Of a stretch of DNA of 64,000 nt, positions 1 to 13,650 are shown piece after piece. Numbering within the stretch: position 1 is the stretch's first letter; the number at the start of each line of letters is the position of its first letter. The translations under genes were made by a program, and so were the position numbers. Origin of the DNA: Ficedula albicollis (lineage: Eukaryota > Chordata > Aves > Passeriformes > Muscicapidae); contig NC_021674.1 of assembly GCF_000247815.1 (NCBI RefSeq), forward strand, positions 82,948,513 to 83,012,512, read 5' to 3'. Below the pieces are notes generated by a model. It worked only from the letters and a program-made list of their open reading frames with translations. It ran no database searches and was not told the origin of the DNA.

Positions 1-3000
1 AACATTACATTTATCAGATCTGGTGCCTTCTCGCTCGTTTACTGTGGACAAAAAAGGAAATCAATTAATCCTTATTAATCCTGTCTATTGCTTGGCCTAC
101 TTTATAAATCTCAGTAAAACTTCCGTGATCACCCTTTGTCCATACTAAAGAGATGTAGCTTCCATCTTTAGAGTGACACAAGGCCTTTGATCATCCTGTT
201 ACCCTTATTTGAATCTTTCCTAGCCCTACAGCTTTTCTAAGATATTCTCTAGGGAGAGGCGTAGGAAGTATCAGGATATGACACAGTGTGCAGGATTTAG
301 GACAGCATGGATTTATACAGAGAAAGGATGAAGTTCTCTGTGTTGCCTTTCTCAGAAGTCATTTCTGAACAATGAGCTGTTGTCACTGTGAAACAGTCAC
401 AGCCCCCAGGTTTTATTCCTGAATGATGGTCATCAGTTCAGAGGCTCCTAAATTCATCAAGAGTAGAGTCAGGAGTGGTTTGTGGGCATCTTTTGCCATA
501 TATGCTTATACACATATACTTAATTATCATTTGACACCTAGTTGATGATTTTCGTAAAGCCTTTCTAAATTCTTCTGACAGTCCTGTTTTCCTTCAAATA
601 ATTTTGTACCATCAGCAGACATTCATATTCTCAAACTTTGAAGGCATTGATCTTCAGAAGAGTTCACTCAACACTGTGAGTTATTTAAAAGACTATAATA
701 ATATAACCAGGACGCAGAAAATCTGACACTGCCCTTATAGTAGGATGTCCATATATACAATCACATACATGTTGGACTAAACATATGTACATCATGTGTA
801 TAGTAACTATGTTATTACCAAGCATTGATGTGAGCTCTCCTACTTTCCTAAAAGCTGAGATTGGAGGCAGATGCATTTCTGGAGAAGAAGAATCTTCTGC
901 AATTATTTCATACGGGCTATAAGAAGGAAATGCCTTCCTAGGAAACTGACAGCAGCCTTTCTGGCCTCACACCAGGCTGATATGTGCACATATTCCTTGA
1001 TTCAGTGACCTCTTATCTCTCTGGTCTTACTTGCAAACATTTAATTGGCTTATAAACATCCATATGACTTCAGAACAGGAATCTCTAGGAGTTTTTTACA
1101 ATGTGTTTTCTGGGAGAAGTTGGGTGAATTCCACATCACTGGCACTTTTGAGGACAACTGACCTCTCTTACAGCCTCAAGAAAAGAAAATAGAAATAAAA
1201 CCATTGTCTTTCTAGAAGGGTTCAATTTCCTTCATCTTTCTTGAGCAATAAAGGCATTCATTTCTCAGCAAGAGAAACCAAGTGTCTGGCATTGAAGAGT
1301 CTGGCCAAGTCTGAAACTGGCATTCAGACTACCAGCTTTGGCTAGGCAGATACTGGGAAATACCAGGCCCACGTTGAAGCCTGCTCAGCTGTTAAACAAG
1401 TTCTGAAACAGTGTCTTTATGAGAATGCCATGGCAAAGTAGGATTTGACCCTTATATCTGAAGCAAGTCTACATGAATCATGAATCCAGGTAATTTAAAT
1501 ATGTTTGGCCTACCTTGAAGCTCAAGTGATTTCTAAAGCATGTGCTTTAAATACTGTGGTTTGTTATGTCTGATAAAATGAACATCTTTTTGATGATAGC
1601 TATTTGAATAAAATAGCAAATTAATAGAGAGGCTGCTGCCCTGCCATGAAATATTGTCTATCACTGAAACTACACCTTCTTTAAATTTGCCTCTGGTGTC
1701 TGAGTCAGATAGAAGGCAAGTGTCTCTGAACTTCTGCCCCAAATCTTGATGCAAAACAGGAGTTCTGAGAAGCACTCTCCCTAAAAACCTAACCAAGGCA
1801 TCATACTTAACTCCTGTTCTTTGTTTCAAGAAACCTTGGAGTAGCATTCAAAGTGACCATTTGGCAGGTGCTGCTCACTAGCTGAAGTAGAGGAGGTGTT
1901 TATCTTCATTTTAAACCAAGGACATTTTGTTAGATATGTTATGCTGGCTGCCTGTATTTCAGCTGTTGCAAATGTGAATGCAAACATGTGCCATCTGGAG
2001 CTATAACCAAATATGAGACTAAAATATTAGCACAGAAAGTAAATAACAGCTCAGCGGTGCTCCTCAGGGAGAAGACAGGATGACACAGGAACATATTTCT
2101 TAACTCTTCAGTTTGCTATAAATCTAAAGAAGCAATGGGTTTCTTTGCATACATATGCATAAATAAACCCAAAAGAGATCTTCATGTTGTTTAAAAAAGC
2201 AAAAAAACAAACAAACAAAGCAACAAACAGCCAAGCAAAAACAAACAAACCCAGCTGGATGAGTAAAATCTTTCCACGATTTATTAACAGCTCTAACCTG
2301 CCTCACAGTAACACGGGGTCAGAGCCTTTTTCACCACTTTGCACACCATAGCAGATGTGCTGCTTCTGGGACTGGTTTAAGTTGTGTTTGGAAGTGGACA
2401 TGAATCTGGAGACATGAATAGCTTTTAAACTGCCCAACTCAAATTGTTTGCTTTCTTCATACTAAAATTTTTACAAGGGTAAATTGGCAATTTTTTATAA
2501 GGGGAATGGGATGTAGAGATTCTAAAATAAACCAGAAGTGACCTTGTGCAAGTTTGTGCCAATTTTCTGCAGCTCCCCCACTGAGGAGATGGTGTTTGTA
2601 CAGTCACCCCTATCAGTGCTGGGACAGGCACCATCTGTCATTTTAAATACAGATAGATGTACTGCTTATTATTGCTCAGCAAGTGAAAAATGCTGCAAAG
2701 CACAGTTAGAAAATGTCCCTGGCTAGCAATGCCATCTCCAGAGTGGCACTGAAAAGCAGCTCCTCCTTCAGCCCCCACCTCTGTGGAGAAGAGTGGTTTA
2801 GATGATAAACTTTTTAATGTGGTATGGAGCCTACTATCATATTGAAGTTTAGTCTGTCCTATATCATTGAAGGTAAATGCCTAATGTAGTGATTAGTACT
2901 CTATAAATACCTATACCTAAATGCTCTATAAATACCACAGATTGGTATTAGATGGCAGGTCAGATATGTGGTGTGTATCTTCAGACCTGCCATTATACAT

Positions 3001-3085
3001 TTCATTTATGATCAGATTAGCAAGGCCCAAGAAACTGAATCTGAAACTCTTTCATTTTATTTTGAAATATATAGGGGACATAATA
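1..3085. repeat. Large duplication, copy 1
   Basis: Matches 4925-8158. The left end lies outside the window. No gene is recognised inside; all paired short frames are duplicated chance frames. Confidence 0.95.
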
Positions 3086-3535
3086 TTCATAAATTAGGCA
3101 ACAGTTAATTTTTCTTTCTAAATCTTACCTATAGAATGGTTGCAGCCACATGCTCCTAGATATAATGCATCTAAGTCTTGATGCTACTGTAGCAATGCTT
3201 CATACTTTCAAATGTTAAGGAATACAATACAAAACTCAATTTTGTGATATGATAAATCCCCATGGATTCTTATCTATTTTACCTGTCTCTAGCATGCTTG
3301 CTTGAGAACAATAGGACACAGTCACATCAGTGTTATTTTTTCTATTTTGCATTTATATACTTTTTCAGCCAAGAAGACACCCATGCCCACAAATACTCAC
3401 TGCCACCATTCTCTCTGAAACCATCAGAATTGCTCCTTGGGCACAAGAGTTGCCATTTGGACAACAACACAATGTGTCCTAAGTTCACACACAAAGTTAA
3501 AAGAACTCAAAGGGAGTTTGTTTAAATTAGATATG

Positions 3536-3745
3536 TAGAAGGAGTTCTTTACAGTGAGGCACATGTGGGGCACTGGCACAGGTTGCTCAGAGAAGCTGTG
3601 GATGCCCCATCACTGGGAGTGTTCAAGGCCAGGGTGGAAAGGGCTTTGAGCAACCTGGTCGGTGGAAGGTGTCCCCTGCACATGGCAGAGGGGTTGGAGC
3701 TGGATGTCTTTAAGGCCCCCTCCAACTCAGGCCATTCTATGAATC
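3536..3745 (+). mobile_element. CR1 LINE 3' end
   Basis: Typical tail: 'TTCTTTACAGTGAGGCAC', 'CACTGGCACAGGTTGCTCAG', 'GTTCAAGGCCAGGGTGGA', and 'CCAACTCAGGCCATTCTATG' at the end. About 210 bp, in the unique stretch between duplication copies. Confidence 0.92.
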
Positions 3746-3853
3746 CAAGATTGCTGCAGACAGCTCTTTTATATTCACACCATTGCTGGGAATTAAAATA
3801 ATAAATATCTCAAATATATTGGGTCCAAACATTTTCTATTTTTGGCTCATAGT

Positions 3854-4125
3854 CCATAGCACTAAATCACCTAATGGAACACTTGGAAGTCTGAAGAGAC
3901 TTGTCAGATAATAGAGGAGCTTACACAAGGCAATCTTATCCTTACCTTGGCAGTAGCCAAACATGAAACTTTCAGGAAGAGTATATGATATCCACCACTC
4001 TTCTCATGACTATTTTTCTTGCCTTTAATAATTTGCATCCAAGGGAAATCCTGAACCAGAATGATTTTATGCACGTAATTATTTTCAGTTAATTTCTAAC
4101 CTATAGTCTTATGCAGTGTGCTCCG
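3854..4125. repeat. Duplication block B, copy 1
   Basis: Matches 4577-4845 with a few substitutions and a 2-base indel; ends at the gap. Confidence 0.93.
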
Positions 4126-4544
4126 NNNNNNNNNNNNNNNNNNNNNNNNNNNNNNNNNNNNNNNNNNNNNNNNNNNNNNNNNNNNNNNNNNNNNNNNNNN
4201 NNNNNNNNNNNNNNNNNNNNNNNNNNNNNNNNNNNNNNNNNNNNNNNNNNNNNNNNNNNNNNNNNNNNNNNNNNNNNNNNNNNNNNNNNNNNNNNNNNNN
4301 NNNNNNNNNNNNNNNNNNNNNNNNNNNNNNNNNNNNNNNNNNNNNNNNNNNNNNNNNNNNNNNNNNNNNNNNNNNNNNNNNNNNNNNNNNNNNNNNNNNN
4401 NNNNNNNNNNNNNNNNNNNNNNNNNNNNNNNNNNNNNNNNNNNNNNNNNNNNNNNNNNNNNNNNNNNNNNNNNNNNNNNNNNNNNNNNNNNNNNNNNNNN
4501 NNNNNNNNNNNNNNNNNNNNNNNNNNNNNNNNNNNNNNNNNNNN
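4126..4544. other. Assembly gap (419 N)
   Basis: Run of N between the two copies of block B. Confidence 1.
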
Positions 4545-4576
4545 CAATTAATCCTTATTAATCCTGTCTATTGCTT
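4545..4576. repeat. Short stray copy of positions 62-93
   Basis: 32 bases right of the gap match the beginning of the large duplication and then switch abruptly to block B, a chimeric junction. Confidence 0.85.
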
Positions 4577-4845
4577 CCATAGCACTAAATCACCTAATGG
4601 AACACTTGGAAGTCTGAAGAGACTTGTCAGATAATAGAGGAGCTTACACGGCAATCTTATTCTTACCTTGACAGTAGCCAAACATGAATCTTTCAGGAAG
4701 AGTATATGATATCCACCACTCTTCTCATGACTATTTTTCTTGCCTTTAATAATTTGCATCCAAGGGAAATCCTGAACCAGAATGATTTTATGCACTTAAT
4801 TATTTTCAGTTAATTTCTAACATATTGTCTTATGCAGTGTGCTCC
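4577..4845. repeat. Duplication block B, copy 2 (matches 3854-4124)
   Basis: Near-identical to the sequence just left of the gap. Here it continues directly into copy 2 of the large duplication through 4846-4924. Confidence 0.93.
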
Positions 4846-5018
4846 AAAAGCCACAAGAACTTCCACATCAGCCTATGTCAAGGAGTTCTCTGTGGATGAC
4901 TGTAAGTGAGATAAAACTTGATCAAACATTACATTTATCAGATCTGGTGCCTTCTTGCTCTTTTACTGTGGACAAAAAAGGGAATCAATTAATCCTTATT
5001 AATCCTGTCTATTGCTTG

Positions 5019-5142
5019 GCCTACTTTATAAATCTCAGTAAAACTTCCATGATTGCCTTGGCCTACTTTATAAATCTCAGTAAAACTTCCGTGATCACCC
5101 GCCTACTTTATAAATCTCAGTAAAACTTCCATGATTGCCTTT
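5019..5142. repeat. Triple 40-bp tandem repeat present only in copy 2
   Basis: 'GCCTACTTTATAAATCTCAG' and the following bases start at 5019, 5061 and 5101. The matching part of copy 1 (about 96-135) has a single unit, giving a net 82-bp difference. Confidence 0.93.
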
Positions 5143-6730
5143 TGTCCATACTAAAGAGATGTAGCTTCCATCTTTAGAGTGACACAAGGCCTTTGATCAT
5201 CCTGTTACCCTTATTTGAATCTTTCCTAGCCCTACAGCTTTTCTAAGATATTCTCTAGGGAGAGGCGTAGGAAGTATCAGGATATGACACAGTGTGCAGG
5301 ATTTAGGACAGCATGGATTTATACAGAGAAAGGATGAAGTTCTCTGTGTTGCCTTTCTCAGAAGTCATTTCTGAACAATGAGCTGTTGTCACTGTGAAAC
5401 AGTCACAGCCCCCAGGTTTTATTCCTGAATGATGGTCATCAGTTCAGAGGCTCCTAAATTCATCAAGAGTAGAGTCAGGAGTGGTTTGTGGGCATCTTTT
5501 GCCATATATGCTTATACACATATACTTAATTATCATTTGACACCTAGTTGATGATTTTCGTAAAGCCTTTCTAAATTCTTCTGACAGTCCTGTTTTCCTT
5601 CAAATAATTTTGTACCATCAGCAGACATTCATATTCTCAAACTTTGAAGGCATTGATCTTCAGAAGAGTTCACTCAACACTGTGAGTTATTTAAAAGACT
5701 ATAATAATATAACCAGGACGCAGAAAATCTGACACTGCCCTTATAGTAGGATGTCCATATATACAATCACATACATGTTGGACTAAACATATGTACATCA
5801 TGTGTATAGTAACTATGTTATTACCAAGCATTGATGTGAGCTCTCCTACTTTCCTAAAAGCTGAGATTGGAGGCAGATGCATTTCTGGAGAAGAAGAATC
5901 TTCTGCAATTATTTCATACGGGCTATAAGAAGGAAATGCCTTCCTAGGAAACTGACAGCAGCCTTTCTGGCCTCACACCAGGCTGATATGTGCACATATT
6001 CCTTGATTCAGTGACCTCTTATCTCTCTGGTCTTACTTGCAAACATTTAATTGGCTTATAAACATCCATATGACTTCAGAACAGGAATCTCTAGGAGTTT
6101 TTTACAATGTGTTTTCTGGGAGAAGTTGGGTGAATTCCACATCACTGGCACTTTTGAGGACAACTGACCTCTCTTACAGCCTCAAGAAAAGAAAATAGAA
6201 ATAAAACCATTGTCTTTCTAGAAGGGTTCAATTTCCTTCATCTTTCTTGAGCAATAAAGGCATTCATTTCTCAGCAAGAGAAACCAAGTGTCTGGCATTG
6301 AAGAGTCTGGCCAAGTCTGAAACTGGCATTCAGACTACCAGCTTTGGCTAGGCAGATACTGGGAAATACCAGGCCCACGTTGAAGCCTGCTCAGCTGTTA
6401 AACAAGTTCTGAAACAGTGTCTTTATGAGAATGCCATGGCAAAGTAGGATTTGACCCTTATATCTGAAGCAAGTCTACATGAATCATGAATCCAGGTAAT
6501 TTAAATATGTTTGGCCTACCTTGAAGCTCAAGTGATTTCTAAAGCATGTGCTTTAAATACCGTGGTTTGTTATGTCTGATAAAATGAACATCTTTTTGAT
6601 GATAGCTATTTGAATAAAATAGCAAATTAATAGAGAGGCTGCTGCCCTGCCATGAAATATTGTCTATCACTGAAACTACACCTTCTTTAAATTTGCCTCT
6701 GGTGTCTGAGTCAGATAGAAGGCAAGTGTC

Positions 6731-6872
6731 TCTGAACTTCTGCCCCAAATCTTGATGCAAAACAGGAGTTCTGAGAAGCACTCTCCCTAAAAACCTAACC
6801 AAGGTCTGAACTTCTGCCCCAAATCTTGATGCAAAAGAGGAGTTCTGAGAAGCGCTCTCCCTAAAAACCTTA
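6731..6872. repeat. Internal duplication present only in copy 2
   Basis: The block 'TCTGAACTTCTGCCCC...' starts at 6731 and again at 6805. Copy 1 has it once. The net difference is 68 bp. Confidence 0.92.
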
Positions 6873-8158
6873 CATCATACTTAACTCCTGTTCTTTGTTT
6901 CAAGAAACCTTGGAGTAGCATTCAAAGTGACCATTTGGCAGGTGCTGCTCACTAGCTGAAGTAGAGGAGGTGTTTATCTTCATTTTAAACCAAGGACATT
7001 TTGTTAGATATGTTATGCTGGCTGCCTGTATTTCAGCTGTTGCAAATGTGAATGCAAACATGTGCCATCTGGAGCTATAACCAAATATGAGACTAAAATA
7101 TTAGCACAGAAAGTAAATAACAGCTCAGCGGTGCTCCTCAGGGAGAAGACAGGATGACACAGGAACATATTTCTTAACTCTTCAGTTTGCTATAAATCTA
7201 AAGAAGCAATGGGTTTCTTTGCATACATATGCATAAATAAACACAAAAGAGATCTTCATGTTGTTTAAAAAAGCAAAAAAACAAACAAACAAAGCAACAA
7301 ACAGCCAAGCAAAAACAAACAAACCCAGCTGGATGAGTAAAATCTTTCCACGATTTATTAACAGCTCTAACCTGCCTCACAGTAACACGGGGTCAGAGCC
7401 TTTTTCACCACTTTGCACACCATAGCAGATGTGCTGCTTCTGGGACTGGTTTAAGTTGTGTTTGGAAGTGGACATGAATCTGGAGACATGAATAGCTTTT
7501 AAACTGCCCAACTCAAATTGTTTGCTTTCTTCATACTAAAATTTTTACAAGGGTAAATTGGCAATTTTTTATAAGGGGAATGGGATGTAGAGATTCTAAA
7601 ATAAACCAGAAGTGACCTTGTGCAAGTTTGTGCCAATTTTCTGCAGCTCCCCCACTGAGGAGATGGTGTTTGTACAGTCACCCCTATCAGTGCTGGGACA
7701 GGCACCATCTGTCATTTTAAATACAGATAGATGTACTGCTTATTATTGCTCAGCAAGTGAAAAATGCTGCAAAGCACAGTTAGAAAATGTCCCTGGCTAG
7801 CAATGCCATCTCCAGAGTGGCACTGAAAAGCAGCTCCTCCTTCAGCCCCCACCTCTGTGGAGAAGAGTGGTTTAGATGATAAACTTTTTAATGTGGTATG
7901 GAGCCTACTATCATATTGAAGTTTAGTCTGTCCTATATCATTGAAGGTAAATGCCTAATGTAGTGATTAGTACTCTATAAATACCTATACCTAAATGCTC
8001 TATAAATACCACAGATTGGTATTAGATGGCAGGTCAGATATGTGGTGTGTATCTTCAGACCTGCCATTATACATTTCATTTATGATCAGATTAGCAAGGC
8101 CCAAGAAACTGAATCTGAAACTCTTTCATTTTATTTTGAAATATATAGGGGACATAAA

Positions 8159-11100
8159 GATCAGAAGATGTCTTCTACAAGGAACATAGGACTAAAGTAC
8201 TGAATTTTCCCTGTGACAAAATTAACATGCCCAAACTTCCCTGAATGTTTGCCATAGGATAACTTCTCTACTAATAATTCTTGATTTTAGTATCTCTCTA
8301 TTCAGATTGGGGAAAAAGAAAGTAGTTCTATCTCAAAATCTGGATTTTCTAAGAGCTCAGAGTACTTAAAAACAGAACTAATTCTCTGCTACTACCTACA
8401 GTGGATACTCAATCTATTAAACCCTTACTTGCCTGGCAGCACTGAAGGCCAATAAGGGCATGAGTCTGCCTGTCTTTAGGCAATTATTTCTTTAGAAATA
8501 GGTTGATCTGACAAAACTGGAGGAAGAAAATATGTTGAGTTGTACTGTAAATTATAAATTAATTTTTTTCTATCTCCATGTCAGAGATAGAAAAAAATAG
8601 GCTCAGCTGTCAAGATGCTTTGGGGAAAGAGCCAGCTTTCTGAGAACCATGGATTTCAGAAAGGGTGAAGAAGAAAGACTGGAAACCTTGCCAGAGGGCA
8701 CGTATTGTTTTGAGCAAAAAGTCCTGTGAAATTGAGGCTAAGGAAATGGATTTAAAATGCTCAAACCCAGAGAAGGATAGTCACAGTGTCTCTGTAGAAA
8801 GAACTAGGATGCTGAGAGAGTAGAAAATTCTGATACCTGAAAATGTTAAATAGTACAGGTTAAAAATAGAAGGGAACATATTTAATAAGAACAGGTTATG
8901 AGAGAATAAATGCAAATAGTTGTATGAAGATGTGAGTTGCCAAGTTAAAGGTGTCCACAAGACACAGCCACTTCCATACTGTCCATGGTAGTTTAAAAGA
9001 CACTCAGACCTTCTTCTGGACCTGTTCTGTGTACAGTAAATGGCTTAGTACTAAAACTTCAGTGTTGTAAATCAACTGCTGCTTATTCTGGCATTTATGT
9101 TATTTCTGTCACTCTGAAAAACAGCCCTGAGATTTTTAGAACCATGCACATTTGCAAAAATCATATTTTTGAAAGAGAAGTCTGGCTCCATTTGTCTCAT
9201 AAAATCTGCACTTAACCACTTTTTTTAAAAACACTATTATTTTAAGGTCAGTGGAAACTCCATAAACGTGTTTCAGGAAATCATCAGATCATTAGAGCAA
9301 TGGAAACTGAAATGTATGCAATGTACTGATTTCAAACCCATTATAAAACTGGACAAGAAATCAAATGTGTAACATTCTCCTTTGGGAACCACACAGTTCC
9401 AGAATGATTTTATCATGCTACATGCCAGTGACTGCTCCTAGCTTGCAGTGGCTACTAGAAGGTATTTTTCCTTCAGAGATGCATCCATTGTCACCTCTCA
9501 AACCAGCCTTTGAAGCTAAGCACAGACATACCTTTTTCTCCCTTAACTACTCAGGGAAACATCTGTAGGAGGAGTTTTGTCCTCTGGAGTGTGTCTGGTA
9601 CCTAAATATCTCACCTTGAAGGGAGCAGACACCTTAGAGTGCTGCCATCGTGCACTGAAACTGTGCTCAGAAAGGCAAGGTTTGAAAACCACAAATCAGA
9701 TCAGTTTAACTGCAAGGGCTGTGTGAACACATTAAAAGAAACAAAAGACCAAGAGAAGCACGTGTCTGCAGCGTTCAGTTAGTGCTCAGCAGTCCTTTCA
9801 CCCTCCCCAGTTCCTGTGACAGGATGGTGACAGCTCTGTGATAATCCTGTAGGAGGTCACATCCAAACTCAGATGGACTGAAGCATTTATACCTCCAGGA
9901 CCTCTTTACCTTAGAGCTCAGGTCCAACAGTGAAGGTCATTCTGGCCCAAACCTCTCCCCTTTGTCCTCCCTCCTCCTGCCTCATATGCTTCTGGTTCAT
10001 TAGGTCAAGCAGGAAAGGCCCTAGAATTTCCTTTCATTAAGTCAGTACCTGAAGCCATCTGTTGTGGAGATTAAATTCTCTTTTGGACAGGGCAGAAGGA
10101 TTTCTCCTTGCACAGTTTACAGCTATTCCCATAGTGGGCCAGGATTTACCAAGTTCTCAGCTGAGCATGAAGTAGAACTGATCTGGGAAATGCCCAAATC
10201 CCATTATATAAACGTTTCATGTTAGAGCTCCCACTCTGAACCCACACCAAGTACCCTGCCCATCATGTGTCATAGGATTTCATAAGTGTGAACAAATGAC
10301 ACCGCTCATTATTGATCTCATTTGAGACTAGAGTTGGCAGCAGCCACACATGTGGAGGTGACAGTGCTTTGGGAGGCTTTTGGGAGGGTACCTCAACCCG
10401 GTTCCCAGCTCAGTGTTTGGAGAGGCTTTTGGGACAAGCTGTACTAAGCTGGCCCAACAGGTCCCATCCTGGTAGGAGGTCACCCCTTCAGAGATTTTTG
10501 CTCCTGCCCAGTTCCCCACACTTCTGCAAGCAGGATTTGGAAAGGGCAGCACTCACCTTTGCTCTGCTGTCATGCTAACATCATTTTACTAATAAACTAT
10601 AAACTGTCACAAAGAATAGATTTGTTTTTCAGAACAAATGCAGGAATGGAACGCCCAGTAGAAAACAAGCCTGTGAAAATTTTAATTTCACACATGTTTT
10701 CTCTTGAGTAACTATCCACTATGGGATGTTTGGTTTATTGTGAGTAGGAGTGTCACCTTTAAATCCCAAAAACCTGGGGCAAAAATGAAATAAAAACAAA
10801 TAGAGGGGAAAGTAATTCCGGTTTTATTTGTAATGTCAAAACAAGACATCACTTGAAACACTTCTAAAGTTGAAACAAATAAAATAGAATATATTGAAAA
10901 ACAGCATGCAGAACAGCTAAAAAGATTTATTTTTAAGAAGCACCCCCAGCCCCAATTCATGTGTCCACAGTAAGAATAGGGTTTGAAAAAAAAGCGAGCA
11001 GAGTTGTTTTGGTAGCTGGTCTTCCTCTGTTTGAGTTTGTGTTTCAGTGTGCCCAGAGGATTAACAGATTGTTAATACAGCCTGAGAAAGCACACATCTT

Positions 11101-12817
11101 GACACAAAATGTCATTTCAGGCAGCAAGAAAACAGGAAAAAAAAGATCAGTAGATGATAGAAAATTCCATTAAATAATCATAGCAGGAGAGGAAGAGGTC
11201 TCTGGAATATCAAGCCTTCTGAAAAATGAACGCTTTGATAAGTGTGAGATTAAGTGTGAGATTAAGTGTGAGGTCTTGGTGCATTCTGTTACATATTAAA
11301 TCCTGACACAGAAATCTCAACAGATGGAGGCATTTAGAAGAAGTGAACAATTAAGGAAGAAAACTGTCAAGCAAATAAAATAAAATTATTGGAAAAATTA
11401 TTATTACTGGTTATTTGTTTTCACTGTTATTTTTTATTAAGAAAATAGCACTTCACTGCCTGAGCCAAGAGCTTACTATGGAAGTGTTAATCTCAAAGAA
11501 GATAACATAGAGGAAAGTGGGAAGACATTTTTTTCCCTCTTTAATTTTCTTTTCTAACACCAAAATAATTTTTTTACTGCAAATAAGCATAGCTATCACT
11601 GATGTCTACGAGAAACCACGCAAGGGCTTGGGTTTGGATGTGCCTTGGCTGCACATAACTGATACTATGATTCAAAACTGCAAGAAGAAACAATGACATA
11701 TGAAGATACATCAAAATGGGCATTAATTCACTTAACAAACAAATGTTTTCTTCTAACTGTTTCTTTCCTGCCTTCTGTTTTGTCTGCTTTTTTGTCACAG
11801 GATGTTTGAGCAGGTTAAACAACTGGACCTTGACCTTCTTTGGACTCATCTCAAAACTAATTAGTACATGAAGTAAACAAGCTCCAGCAAATTACAGGTG
11901 CATCATTGCTTATTGCTCTCAAAGCCCAGAAGATTTCTAAATGTGAAAGTAAAGAAGGAAGGCAGATTAACCCTGACAAACAATATCACAATTTCTCAGA
12001 CAGTTGCTGGGATGTGTCCTCGTGTGTGTGTATCACCTAGCAGGTGCTATTTATGATAGCACACGTAACAAGAGCAGTGCTGATAGGAAAATACTTCCCT
12101 GTTTGTAGAGCACTGAAGAGCTTTTCTCTGCCACCCTATTTATTTCCAGTTCCCTATTTCCTATTTTCTTTTCTCACTCCATTGTGGGACAAATCCAGGT
12201 ACGCTTTTGAGTCCCTAAATGCACAACCAGATTAGCTACAAACAGGATGATGACCACACACCTGGTAATTATCTGCAAGAACCCAGTGATTTTTGATCTG
12301 ACAATCACCTCCATGAGTATATTTTTCATTTTCACTCTAACCATCTCAAACTACCCAGATGTAATTGCAAAATTCAAGGACAGAGAATTATATTCAGGTT
12401 GACCTCACATACAGAAAACAACTGATAAGCCACCAATATGACAGCTGACTGCAGTTAACCTTTAATTGGGATCCAGCAGCAGCATGTGCTTGTTAATATG
12501 CTGCTCTAAAAGCAAAAAAAACCCACAGTCCTGTCTTGTTTATGGAACACGTAAAATTAATGGAAAATGTTAATCTCTGGTCTAACAGGACCATGTTTAC
12601 CCTGTAAAGCCACAGTGCAGTGCGTGTTATTCAACACTGAGTCTCGAGTTGGACTGCTCTGGCTTTGCCTTTACACTCTGAAACCAGTGCTTTAATGTTC
12701 ACTAAGCAGACATAAAAGTTGTTTTTTAAAATAAAATCATTTACACATATGTGTATTTAAACACAAGCAGGCACTTCTCTCTGGTGTTACATATCTATAA
12801 TACTAATTTTCCCATTT
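8159..12817. other. Intergenic sequence without a recognised gene
   Basis: About 4.7 kb. It contains a perfect hairpin at 8562-8598 and a 12-bp triple repeat (attaagtgtgag) at about 11239-11273. No coding or RNA gene is supported. Confidence 0.5.
8562..8598. repeat. Perfect 15-bp inverted repeat with 7-base loop
   Basis: ATTTTTTTCTATCTC and its exact reverse complement surround CATGTCA. AT-rich; there is no evidence of transcription from sequence alone. Confidence 0.85.
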
Positions 12818-13650
12818 AACTTCACGGGAGATATAGGGCAGGAAAAAAAGAAAAGGTAAACCTCACTTAAATCTATTTTGCACCTTTATCCCTGTATTGC
12901 ATGCATGTAGATATTCCAGGCAGTTTGAATCATTAGTATTTCCATGTGAGCTGGCTATTTGGGGGTGTGCTGCTCTACAAGACAGAACTGGAAATACATA
13001 ACAGGTTTGCAATGACCACTCTGTGGACACAGAGATGAAATCTGTATCTCACTGCAGCAGAGACGGTGGCCAAGGGGAGCACCTGTGGTAAAGTAAGAAC
13101 TTGAATCGAAAACATACACTGGAGAAGATGAAGTGTTTTGCTGTTTTGGCTGGGGAGGAGTTAGCTTTCTCCAAGTGGCTTGCAGGGGGCTGTGTTTTGG
13201 GTTTGTGCTGGACACAGGGTTGATGATATAGAATTTAACTTCACGGGAGATATAGGGCAGGAAAAAAAGAAAAGGTAAACCTCACTTAAATCTATTTTGC
13301 ACCTTTATCCCTGTATTGCATGCATGTAGATATTCCAGGCAGTTTGAATCATTAGTATTTCCATGTGAGCTGGCTATTTGGGGGTGTGCTGCTCTACAAG
13401 ACAGAACTGGAAATACATAACAGGTTTGCAATGACCACTCTGTGGACACAGAGATGAAATCTGTATCTCACTGCAGCAGAGACGGTGGCCAAGGGGAGCA
13501 CCTGTGGTAAAGTAAGAACTTGAATCGAAAACATACACTGGAGAAGATGAAGTGTTTTGCTGTTTTGGCTGGGGAGGAGTTAGCTTTCTCCAAGTGGCTT
13601 GCAGGGGGCTGTGTTTTGGGTTTGTGCTGGACACAGGGTTGATGATCTAG
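12818..13650. repeat. 419-bp tandem duplication
   Basis: Copies at about 12818-13231 and 13237-13650 are nearly identical and abut head to tail. The second runs into the LTR. Each carries the same 86-codon chance frame on the minus strand. Confidence 0.93.

Larger units (their letters stand above)
4925..8158. repeat. Large duplication, copy 2 (matches 1-3085)
   Basis: Near-identical to the start of the window at an offset of 4924, growing to 5006 and then 5074 because this copy carries two extra internal duplications (5019-5142 and 6731-6872). Beyond 8158 the two copies diverge completely. Confidence 0.96.

Noticed and set aside
4101..4634. Open frames of 146-172 codons
   Set aside because: They run through the N gap and contain no real sequence.
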